Source: Pagrus major
Taxonomy: Eukaryota > Chordata > Actinopteri > Spariformes > Sparidae
Direction of reading: 5' to 3'
NCBI RefSeq assembly: GCF_040436345.1
Contig: NC_133219.1
Coordinates: forward strand, 17,530,958-17,594,957
DNA: 64,000 bases
The number at the start of each line of letters is the position of its first letter. The stretch's first letter is position 1. The position numbers and the translations under genes are program-made. Below, piece after piece: positions 36,049 through 47,900 of the stretch. The notes under the pieces are model-generated. The model was not told the origin of the DNA. It searched no databases and saw nothing but the letters and a program-made list of their open reading frames with translations.

Positions 36049-37277
36049 ACATTTGTGTTCATTCATGTGTTCTAGTAGACTTTTAGCAGAACAGACGTGT
36101 CTTGCTCTTTTATTAGAAATTCAAAACAGTCGAACTTTTCAACTTGCCAGATGTTGGAATCTGTGTTCTGTTCAATGCAAGCAAAAAATAGACACATATA
36201 AGAAGTCTTGATGGTCGTTGCGTTTTATCTCAGACAAGAATAACATTTGATATGAAGTCAGAGACAAACAAGAGGAGCAGGGGAGCACTGCTGAGCAGAC
36301 GTGAGGCCTCCGCTTCCTCTCTGCTCCGGCTCTGGCTCGGGCCCAGAAGTCCATGTCAGCATATGTCCTGACCTCGCGTGCTCACGGCAGCCCTGCGAGG
36401 TTTCCATCAGGCTCCCCGCGATCTCCCCACAGTCCAAACCACAGCCATGCTCATTGTCCATTGTGCTGCTGCGTTTTTACAGTCTGCCTCAAGAATTCTC
36501 CGCTCTCTAACTCTCTACTCTATATTAAAAGTGAGCTATCACTTGCTGTGCCAAGTAAAACCAGTGCCACGAACACGCACAGTGAATACATTTCACCGCG
36601 GATCCAGCCTCCAGATGCTTAGCGAAAATAAGATTGTGGATGTGACTGACATGAGAAGCCTCACAAAGCTGATCCCAAGCTCATTTTTAGCCAGCCAAAA
36701 CCCCCGCCACTCTCCACGACTGCTACTCTGGCGAGGGCCCTCGGGCGACGAGGTTTTGCAGTCTCTATTACATGTGCTGTCAAGCCAATTGCCTTCCTTG
36801 CACTTTGTGATTTTGGACGGGTGTGTAAGTTTGGAGCTCTCCCCCTGCAAGCTCTGTCCAGAGCCACACATCCTGCCAGGCTTAAGCTCGCCACCACATC
36901 CCACCACGCAGCACATACATCAACACACACCAGTTTAGGACCAGCTGGTGCAGCAGATAATAAATAACAAGCTGTCGTTTGACCTGGATGTTTCCACATT
37001 TTAGAAGTCATTCCGTATTTCATATTAATGACCTGATTAATGCCCTCACTCACTGGCTAAATATAAGACACCCAGAAATATATATCACCTGTTTTGACAA
37101 AATAATCCTCAGTGAAGGTTTAGATCACCTGCTTTTTGTCTAGACGTGATCTGACAGTATTCTGATACCACACTTAGACATTCATCAGCATGCATTTTGC
37201 TTTCCTACAGATAAACTGTCAATGTACATATTGCATGTAAATAACAAGTGTAAATGGAAAGTCAAACTTGAATTCTT

Positions 37278-37415
37278 GAAGGTGCAATATGTAAGATTTT
37301 TAGTTGAAACTATTGAGAAATAGCTGAATTTATCAACAGAATGTAAAGAAATAACAGTTTTGACTCTATGTATTGTGCTGCAGATATCCACTGAAGTCAG
37401 CATGCTAACCAGCTG
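37278..37415. mobile_element. MITE family 2, copy B (left part)
   Basis: GAAGGTGCAATATGTAAGAT, then TTTTAGTTGAAAC, TTATCAACAG and GCATGCTAACCAGCTG follow copy A in order. The right end is missing or too diverged to place. Confidence 0.7.
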
Positions 37416-40400
37416 TACCGAAATGTACAGCATCTAGTAATTCTTGAATGATCTTGTCTCGTATTTATTCACACTGCTTTCTTGCTCAAAATAAAAATTG
37501 TTAGCATCAAACAGACCAAATGATTCCTTGCAAAAGTACAATTTTTGCATTGGCAGATAATGTCATGACCCACATCAGGTCCACCAGAAGGAAAATGATA
37601 AGTCAGCTTACATCCCACTTCTCTTACAATGTGCAGCAAGAGCAAAGGAAGGGCCCAAATAATATATACACTCAGGAAGCTATTGTATATGATGTTGATT
37701 CTGGCCACCATGTCATCTTTAGATAAAACTGGTCCTGGAGTAATTTCCTCTTCTTTACATCCTATGGACTGAGTGACTGTCTGACCCTCTGCAGCAGTGA
37801 CTTACTGAGGATGTGTTCATTCTTACCTCTCACATTCTGCATCCAGTTGATCTCAGTTGCATGATCATATGAGATAGAACACCCCATGGTTTTATCGACA
37901 CTCAGTACATTATGGTTTTGTGCCCCTGATGAAGGGGAGGAAGTGGTTTCCACATCATACAGCTCTTCCCTTTGTATCCTTTGTACTTCTAAGTGCTGTA
38001 TATAAAGAATGTGTATGATGGATTAAGTGGGCTGCAAAACTCCCCCTGAGGTAAAATCTGTAGGACATGTTCTCCAGTATGTAGTTTAATTATGCCAGCT
38101 TGTTTTATAGGATTTTAAATTAAGTTTTGGTCAAGAAAGTCGAGTTTCCAACTCCTGAGATGTTCCAACAGCATATAACCAGAAATAAGAAGTAGACATG
38201 TAAGAACTTTGTTGCTGAGGACATTCCTCACCAATCAGCAGTCGCAATGATTTGAAAAAACACTTTTAAATGATTTCATATGTGTTGCTTTGCATTACAA
38301 TGTAAGCTAATGAACTGATGAGGAGGAAACCATACTGTTAACATGTGCAAGACAGACAGACATCCAGGGGGGTTGTCCGGCATGTTCCCAAAATGGAACA
38401 CATCTAATATGCTTCAAGAGCTCAGTATGAAAAAGATGACAGTGATTCCTTTGATCCACGTTCAAAAACATCCACTACGGAGGCAGGCAATGCACAATGT
38501 GCAACCTCCCCAACCCCCAAAAGCCAAGGTGGCCACAATACACAAAGAAAGCTCAGGTAGAATATCATGCGTAGCACATGTGTAACTGATACATTCAGCT
38601 CATTGTAATCAGAGGTGACAGAGGATTTTAGAAAAAGCCCGAAATAAAGTAAATTGTCATGCTGTGTGGAATTTCCCTTGACGTCCACCGGCCCAAAATA
38701 ATATTTTCCATAAGATTCATTTTCCCAAGCACTCTGAGGAAAAATATTCTGGTACAGTATGTGTTGTTTCTTAAGAAATCACTGTATTATTGAAAGTTCC
38801 CATCTGCCATACCGTGGAGAGCTGCAGGCTAATGAAAGCTTCAATCTGTTAATCGGAGAATAAAAGAAGAAATTATTTCAAAGCAGGACATCTGTTAACC
38901 GTTGTGAAATGAAAAACTCAGAAAACGCAGTTCGACCAGTTGCTGAATATTTATTTGCAAAAAGAAAGCTACAAATTAAGAAGGAATGCTACCCCCCCCA
39001 AACCTCAAACAGCTTTTTAATGACACTCCATTAATTATGCTGGGGATTATTTGCTGCTGCAAATTTTTGTACGTGTGAAAGAGGGCACAACCTGATACGG
39101 ATCAAATTTGTTTGGCAAGGGTGATGAAATTGCACAAAAGGCGGGGCTCGGGGCTGTGTGCTACACTATATTGGATTTCTTAACCATTCCCTGCAGTAGT
39201 CCCTCCTTTCAGCTGTACAAACAGATAATGATATTGTCTCTGAGTCCAGCAAAGAGATGAATCATTGTTGTAGGTCTATAACACGCTGGTTAATATAAAG
39301 ATGACAGATGTGATCATATTCATTGGTAAACACACAAACTGCAGGCTCTTATAAACAGTGAAAGTACGTACAAGAGGGCACATGTAGACCAAGTTTTACA
39401 CAGATGTGTCTGCTTTGTGAGATCAAGACAAAGTCAGATTAAGATTAAGATCTAAAGGAGAATCTGTTGTGATGATCTAAAGCAGCACGTAATGTAGCTA
39501 TCTGAAAAGCCCTCTAACATCTGTATCAATCCATAGTAAATATAAACAAAATTCAAGATGACATTTTTTCAAAAGCTGATGACTTGTTGAATTGACTGGT
39601 CATCATTCCATAGCCTTGATTTCACAGTTTCAAGTGAAGTAGTGGTCTGTAGAAAAATCAACACACAGATGGCAAGAACTGTCAGACCTTTGCTGATTTA
39701 AATCTACACAGTAAAATCATTAACGCTAAAAGATATTATACAAAAACATGAAATCTAGAACATGTCCGATAGGGTTAAATGATGTAGATATCACTGAGAA
39801 TAAATAGTTTAAAACATCAGTTTAGGAGGCTCGTTGTCCAGGAAGAAGGCCCCTGGGTTTTGGTATGGCTGAGTACATTTCACTGTCATGCTATGTTTAT
39901 ACATGTGTAAACACACTTGGAGGATAGTTGCTGTGCAGTAACAGCTGTTCACCCCCAACCGAGGTGGACAAAGCGTTACATAAACTCTAGTTTATAGCAC
40001 AGAGAACAGGAGATTCTTGACAACTAGGAGGCATATTCATTGATTTTTAATATACAGATTGTATACAGTATAATTTGTGTAATGATTTATGAGACTGACT
40101 AGACACACCGCTGAGTTGATGGGAGGTGTTGTCGCTTCTCTCGCAGACTTGGACTGGAGGATACATTTGTTTTGAGTTATTAGTTGCTAGTTTAACAAGG
40201 TCTGAGAATCTTTTTTCTACAGCTTGGTGTTGAAATTGATTTTAAGATGCATGCTCAGTAATACTCTATTTTGGGCTTTAGTGTTGCAATATTTTTTGCT
40301 GAAGCGATCTGTATTGCACAAAATTTTAGTCCCTCATGATTACTTTGTCACTTTGCGCAAGAAAAAAATCTAACAAATAATCATACGTTAGTGACAACCA

Positions 40401-43400
40401 CAGTTTGATAGTCTCTTCCAAAACAAAACAGTTTCTACTATACACTAGTGTACCTCCTCTGTTTAGACTGACTTGAGCCCTGCATGATAAAATGCAGCCC
40501 AGTCATTCATTTGAATGGAGCCTCAAATCCAGAGCTAGGAACGCTAGTATGTATCCAAGAAGCTTATATGTAGTGGTTCCCCCTTTTCAGCAGGCACAAA
40601 ATTGATTTCATATCTGTAGGACAGATGCTCCCCTTTTCAACAAGCCGAATGATGACTGTTCACATCCTTTCCTCACTTTTTTTTCTATTAATTCCAGAGC
40701 CCACCTGCCTTGACCACAATCCAAAAACAAGACACTTAAAACACACGGCTAGATCACAGTTAGCTTAATACCTAGTCATTAGCCACTAATAACCGTCATT
40801 TAATAGTGAAATTCTTGTTATCCCTCCTAAATGAGGCTTGATAAGAAATTTGTTAATTGACGGGAAACTCAAACTTGCAGCAGTCCATATGTTTTGCTCA
40901 AGTATTATTCACTCTCCGTGACTGTGTGTGTTGCTTTAGCTACTGGATGGGGTAACCCCAGTCACTTGCCTCCTCAACACCTGTGTTTACTTTGGGGCCT
41001 CGGCCCCCATGACCCAGCAGCAATCCTTCACTCACTCAGAAGATGGAGTGAGCTTCCAGCCTCCAAATATGTGCTGTCTGTGCACTTTTACCACTGTGTG
41101 ATTCCTCTAAGACTTTCATTATGGGGCTCAGGCCGACAACTAGTATAAATTACAATCCTTTTCCAACTTCTAGTAAATTTAAACATACAGATCCTGTTCT
41201 CTTTTACTGTAATGCTAAGCTAGGCTAAGAGCAGAATTTGGCTTTGGCATTTGTCTGTGCTTGTTGTGGCTTTTTTAAAGTGCTTTGGGGACGGAAAGTG
41301 GATTTAAGGAGCCATTAATGTAGAATTTAACTGGACTTGTCTTCTCTTTGGACGATGAAGCAGACAGAAGTGGATTCAGCAGTTCTGAATATTCCACCGT
41401 AACATAAAGATGAAAGAAACAGATTTACAACTAGGCGATTGCTGGTTCAAACTCACAGGTGTTTGGGGGGAAGTGTGGGATTAGGGCTAACCTCAGGACT
41501 AATTTAGTACAGGGCAAGTGTGTCTATAACAGCAAGTCTCAAAAACTGAGATTCAGTATCAATTATCTTTTTTCCTTGATCAAATATTTCCCAATTTAAA
41601 TCCTAATTTTGCAAGTTGTATTTTATCCAGGTAATGTTATTGTATAGCTGTCTTGTGCAGAATTTCAGCTGTTCTTAATCAGGTTTGCCTGATCAAAGTC
41701 TAGTATGGAACGTGGAAATACATTTCTTTTTTGCAAGTAAGACAGTGTGTGGGAGTTTGCTTGCAACTTTTGGTCTACTCTTCCCTCTACTATGCACATT
41801 TCTTATGAAATAGATGTGTGAATTCAGCTTTTATTAAACTAAAAAAGGGTTTTTGTAGAACATGTATCTGAAAATACGGTAAAAGATTGAGTGAAGTTTT
41901 TTGTACAGGTGCTGAACTGAAAAGGAATTGTAGGTCGGCCTATCATGACAATCACGTAATTAGCTTATCGTGCATGTCTTATCAGCTTATTGATATGTGT
42001 ACATGACCTAATTATTTTTGCTGACCTCAATATACCCTGTGTGTTTTCATGCAGTTCTTGTTAACAGAACCTGAAGAGTCCATTTTATTTATTGTTTCGC
42101 TTGTGTGATTTTATTTTATTTATATATTTTTATTTAGAATATTTTAATATTTGTTTCACATTCGAATTTCAATGTCTAAATATTCTTAAGAACAAATAGT
42201 TTGTAGCTCTTTGAAAGACTGTACTACATTATTTTGCTACTATACTATTGTAGTGTAAGTGGCAATATATCATCAGCTGTACTTCTGCGATGTGTTAGTC
42301 CAAGTATTCTTGAACAAAGCTCTTCGTGCTCATCAATGCCAAGCTCAAACAAGTAGGTCAGTTAGTCCCACACCTGTAGTGGTGAAAAGGTCCTGCACGA
42401 TATGACTATAAATATGCCAGTGCTTCATCGGATGAATTTAATTTACAAGGATGAAGCTAACGGAATAAAAGTAGATTGTTGGTCAAGTTGGTTGATTTAA
42501 ATGAGGTTAAAGTCATTGGTCACATAGTTCAGCCCTGAGTTATGGTTAAAATACTTGAAAAAGAGAGAAAAAAAAAAGACTTGAAGAGAAAGTTCATGGA
42601 CACGGCAAACATGCAAAAAAAAAAAAATCAAGAATATTTAATGTAGATTATTATTTCAGATAGCTGAAGTCAACAGAAACCGTGTTCTAATGTTAACCAC
42701 TCTACTGTAACCTTGATTTAGTGACTGGCCTTTCTTTTTCTGCTTTTGTTAACCACAACTGAAGGTCACCAATGACCTGTTTACTGCCTCTAAGATGTTA
42801 ACTCGGTGCGGATCTGATGAATGTTTTGCAGAGTCAATTCTGGATGCGTGCCAGAGCTCTGTTGCTCGTACTGCAGTGTTAACTGTTCAAATATTAGTGC
42901 CAATGTTGTTTCAGGTGTGGATACATTAGTGTGCGCCAAGACCATGTTTCCATGGAAACAGGCCAGCCGAAGTGTAAAAAGCTGCCACAGCATCATACAA
43001 AGTCATTAAACTCTGATATGATTAATATTCCTCTGCATACTGAAATGAGCAAAGGCAGCTGTGACATTCTGACATTCTGCAATTCTTTATCAATTTTGTA
43101 TTTTTCAGATTTCTGTCAGGGTGAAAATATGACTTATCGACAATATTTATGAGCATTTCTTTTGAGAGTTGGTATTTGGAGTATTTGGGAGTGTTGTGGG
43201 AGCTTGGCAGCTTGGTGACGCAGTCTTGGCTGACATACTACATGCCGGCTTGTGTCTACCTCAGGACTTTCGATGACATGTCATTCTGGCTTTCTATTCA
43301 ATCGTGCATATTCATTATTTAATGAAAACATATTTGAAAATGTTAGAAATTCTACATTTTAATTAGGATGTGCAGCAGGATGTGCTTACAAACTGTCAGG

Positions 43401-43680
43401 AAAGTCAGTGAGACATGGAAACGTATCAGGAACAATACCTTTCCTCTACAGTGTCAAAGTAGATAAAACATAACGAACATTTCACTCAATCCACTTTAAT
43501 AAAGAATATTAGTAATATTGTTAAATTGTTAATGTTAGAGCAGAGATGGGCCAGAGTACCCTAAAACTTCAGTGTGTTCAAGGGTGAAAAGCTTCCATAA
43601 AGAACCTTTAAGGCTTCATGTGACTTTTTTTTTCAGGTTAAGAGCAACATTTCAAACCGTTTGAGTGTTGTCTTTTCCAG

Positions 43681-43771
43681 GACACTGGCAAGTGCAGGAA
43701 AAGAACTCAAAGATAACTTCCTGAAAGCCCTGGCAGAGCGAGAGGAGGCCAACCGCAGTGGGAAAATGACT
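43681..43771 (+). CDS. cfap299: cfap299 coding exon 3
   Basis: A 91-base exon: one base completes Val84, then residues 85-114. The segment includes [20 protein letters not shown] and ends ANRSGKMT. This is the best conserved block in the window, matching human TLTSAGKDLQDNFLTALAMR and NRSGKL. Acceptor TTTTCCAG and donor GTGAGT are good and the exon ends in phase 0. The next expected exon (human SVIFIRDRNS and onward) was looked for between 43772 and 64000 and not found. The gene is cut by the window edge, and nothing suggests it is broken. Confidence 0.93.
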
Positions 43772-44589
43772 GTGAGTACATTATTACAGCACTCCAATTG
43801 CTACGTAATGGGATTCCCTTCAAATATTTCTGCAATTCCATTAGGATGGGAACAAAATCCATACTGTGTCAAGTTGACTGGAAATGCCCCCCCTGCCCCA
43901 TCCCTCCCTATATACCATGAAAGCCAGCTGCCAGCCTCTCTTCCATCTATAAACCCCTGTGTTTCAAACTACCGTGTCCTAGGTGTGCTTTTCAGATTGA
44001 ACTGGGGGAACTCATGTTAAGAGTTCGGGTACAAGCCTGAAGGGGAATAACCAATCCGAGGAGCACACTATTTTTTATTTATTTAACAACAAAAACTGTA
44101 TGATTATTCCTGGTATCAACTTCTGCCTTATTTTTAACATGAAATTAGATTGTTAAAGTTATTAAGTGCCATCACTTGTGATTCTTTCCTACTTCAATGA
44201 CAGATAAATAGTATTAATACAGATTAAAGTCAATCACATGTTATATTCTTGAAATTGTAAACATTAACCATGTAGCTGAATGGAGAGTGGTTAAAGCAAT
44301 TTAGAGTTTCTACATCCGTGCCCAGAAGGATCAGCGTGACGTTTTGTTGTCTGTGAAGGTCCACGCAGACTTTATGCATGACCTGACGTATACACGTGTG
44401 TCTTTGTGAGCATGTCACGGCAGCAGTTATTACAGCTGTAGAGGAGGAAGTGAGAAGGAGTATAAAGAGCAACAACTCTTTATAGGCAGGTGGACGGGAC
44501 TTTTATGCAGGAGGCCGCTGTTCTTGTCCAGTGTGAAAGCAGTAGTCCTTGTTGAGTTCTTTTAATTTGCTAACATAGTGAAGTAATGT

Positions 44590-44900
44590 CACATACATGA
44601 CGTAAACCATGAAGTTTTTCTAACCCTAACCAAGTAGTTTTCTTGCCAAAACCTAACCAAACTGTGACCATACAGTGAGAGTCGTGTCTGTGCTACACCG
44701 CAATGGCTATGCTGTTTCGGCAACAGCTTTTGGGATGTGAAGCACCACCTTTGGGATGAGGACAGAGTCGTATGTTGATGCTTGTGGTAGTGCAGTACCA
44801 ACCAGATATTTTTGGGCTGACGTCGACACACAGCATGTTGGCAAGTGGATGTGTCTAAGATAAGGACTCCTTTGCCCAATTCTTTCACAGATATCACTGA
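44590..44900 (-). repeat. Dispersed repeat, minus-strand copy
   Basis: CTAACCCTAACCAAGTAGTT and CCAAAACCTAACCAAACTGT are the reverse of the GGTTAGGTTTAGG repeat at 2381 and 18481-18890. Edges are approximate. Confidence 0.5.
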
Positions 44901-47900
44901 GGTTATGTAAACGATTTGCAGTGGTGTGTTGGCAGGGATTTATGCGATTTGGCTTGAAGTGCAGACGACTCTCTCAACAATGATTACTGTTGAGCTGTTT
45001 TGGTTGCCACAGCTCTTTAATGTTGCCTGGAAGATGCAGATTTGTCCATTAATTACATTTGCTTTGCGGACTAGGAGAAGTCTTATGACAATGTAGAAGT
45101 TTATTGCAGGCTCTTGCTTCTCACTGTCCAGCCCTTGTTTACTGTCAGTGAAAGCTGTATCCGTATTCTCCGAAATCAGGCAGTTTTCATGGACAGAATC
45201 TCCAGGTGCAGCTGATGAGTAGAGAGAGTCTGGTTGGCTTCAGCAGACCGAGACCTCCGGCACTCACTGGGGCAGCTTGCAACAGAGTGTGAAGCAGTTG
45301 GAATGAAATTCCTCCTCAAGTCTGAGGTACTCTGCCAGAAAATGGTCAGAAAATGCCTCATTTGGTTTGGAAGAGAGTTGCTGGTCCAAGTGAAGGAGTT
45401 CATTTATCAATAGGTCCTGTGTCAGATTGAGGGTAAGATGGAGCACGAGATCAAAAGTTTATATTGGTTCAGCACTCAAATCTTAATTTACCATGGAAAT
45501 CGTGTTTGTGAAAACGAAATCTAAAGATTACATTTTGTTGCTCCTTCATGAACTAATTTTTATTAATATATAACCAAAATTATGATCTTTCACTATCTTT
45601 AACCAAAGTGAATCCTTCAATTTGAAGACTTTTTCACAAAAAACCTGTACCAAAGTGCTTTTGTTGCCTAAACCTAACCATAGACTGGATGCGAATGTGG
45701 ATTCTAGTGCTAGTCCTGGACTTTGTATGCCGCCCACCTCCTTGCGACTCCAGCATGGTTCATAAATGTATTATATTTGTCAGTCAAACGATCGTGATGC
45801 AGGCACGAAAAGAAGTCTAATATCCATGTCCATGTACACTAATCCTATTGATTATATTTTATAGTAATTCTACAAACTGCTGTGATACTGTTACACATCT
45901 GTCCTAGAAGTCAAGTTTAGATGTTAAATATGCCCTACAGTGTGTCTACTTATAGTATATGCGTAGTGTGTCCCAGGGATTGTACTTAGCACATGCATTG
46001 TTCTGCAAGGAGTTATATTAGTGTTGATAGACTTCAAATGATCCATATACGAGAGGTTGGAGTACAAAAAATAATTTAAGTTTGACCTCCATTTACCTGC
46101 CCCTGTGGGCTTTGCAATTATGAGATCACATAGTGCACGGAGGGGAGTAGAGGTAGTAACACCAGAAGTTTTTTCCACTGGATGCTCACTGTGTAAACAG
46201 TACCATGCAAAAGCCCCCCTTCTTCTTTGTCAGTCCTTCATAACTTCAGCCATCGGAGAGATATAAGTACAGCTCTTCCCTTTCAAAGAAACCTCCAATA
46301 AAAAATGAAGTGATTTAGAAGATCTCTTCCTGTTTACAGAAAGGAGAGCCGGAATAAAAACAAGCAAAATATCGTGTTGTGTATTACCAACATTGTTTTG
46401 CTGACATTATATTTTCCCACCTCTCCTTATTTTTCATCTCTTAAGAGCTTCCTTTGCTGAAAAATCCGATGGGGAAGGTGTTTATTTTCCTATGAGCCCC
46501 GCTCTGTTTAAAATTGAACCCACATTTGTGCGCTTAATACCTCTGGTCTTTGAAACTGTTTCAGTAACAGGTAATCTTTATACAGTTTGACAAGGCTTGA
46601 CCTCATTGGTATATTTACATTACACAGATGTATTCGCACATGTGTGGACATACAGTTAAACCTGTGTTGTACCTTGATTCATACATATTTTAAAGTCATA
46701 CAGTACTTTATGTATATTTTTTAATATTTGAATTGTAATTTGCTAGTATTCATTGATCCATATGGCATTCATACATATGTTACAGATGTTGTTTTTTCAT
46801 ACTGACATCTGCTAAAAATTGCTAACAATTATGCAGCATGAAGACGTTGGATGCGGTTAGGATTTCCTCCTTGTGCACCTAAAATCCTCTTTATGAAAGT
46901 GTCAAATTACCCGAGTTAATCTTTGATAAGGTTCAATAATAAGACCACCCAGCGTTGTCGTAAGGTATCTCTCACACAGTTGAATGTGGGCTTTCTTTTT
47001 GAAACACATGACTCAAGCTCCTATCTGCCACGCTGCTCAAACCGGAGGATCAGTCCCACTAACACGTTCCAGGTCCTCATATCTGCACTTTTTTACTGCA
47101 CTCTAATGCAAAGCAGTCCTTTTCCTACATGTGTTTTTCACTCTTTTCCATAATTTTTTATGTTTGCACATTATTGTTATTTCAGGCATTTAAGTCGTTC
47201 TATCGTGAATGCTTTAACAGACATATCAGCCAGTCTTTCATGGTCGAATCCACATGATAAGTAGGATTTTTAACTCACAAACACAAATTGCCAAATCAGT
47301 TTCATTTGACTTTAAATGTCTACTGTCTTTATTGTCAACTCAACCAGTGTTTGCTGACACTGTCTCAAATATCATCTACTTCATTTATCAATAAGGGTTT
47401 CATCGTTGTTGTGAAGGACTGTTAAGACATGGAAAATCATCCATTTCAGGTGCACAATGGACGAGGAAAAGAAAATACTTAAAGCTGAGTTATTGGCTCT
47501 CCTTTAAATGGATGACATTTTCTTTGTCATCTTCCGTGTCATTCATCAGAGGGGTCACTCTTTTGTCCTCCTTTCATGTCATGCTCAGCCTTTCAAGTCA
47601 GGTTGAAATTACACCTGTCAGTTAATACACTTGTCAGGTTATTCTGCCTCTTCTGCCCTGCCCCAAATGGCATTACAAAAGATTGATAGCAGACATGACT
47701 CTTGATGAACAGAGCTCATCTTCTCTTTGTGAGCGATCCCTACCCCCTCACGTTTCCCTCTCTTTAGGATAGAAGCAAAGGAATACTGGGTAGTGAAGCC
47801 TATTTTGCATTTAAAATAATGACTTTGCTTCTAGTTTTCTCATAAGTTTTTTGTCTGTAGAAGGAGCCCTCCACTATCTCTCTGATCAGCTGAACTTGTA

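Larger units (their letters stand above)
30475..43680 (+). other. cfap299: cfap299 intron 2
   Basis: A 13.2-kb intron. It contains short CA tracts near 32740-32775, a C-run (32877-32889), a 520-bp MITE (35529-36048) and a MITE fragment (37278-37415). It also holds two repeat-free, fairly GC-rich stretches (34860-35060 and 36270-36950) that may be conserved regulatory DNA. Overlapping frames of 186, 130 and 107 codons at 36378-37053 have no family resemblance. No exon is seen. Confidence 0.8.

Noticed and set aside
36378..36938. Longest open frame in the window (186 codons, plus strand)
   Set aside because: No recognisable domain, biased composition, minus-strand frames of similar length over the same bases, and no splice or promoter context. 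Kept only as a possible conserved or transcribed stretch.
43661..44020. 119-codon frame through cfap299 exon 3
   Set aside because: Only the part between the AG at 43680 and the GT at 43772 matches CFAP299. The rest is intron read-through in the same frame.
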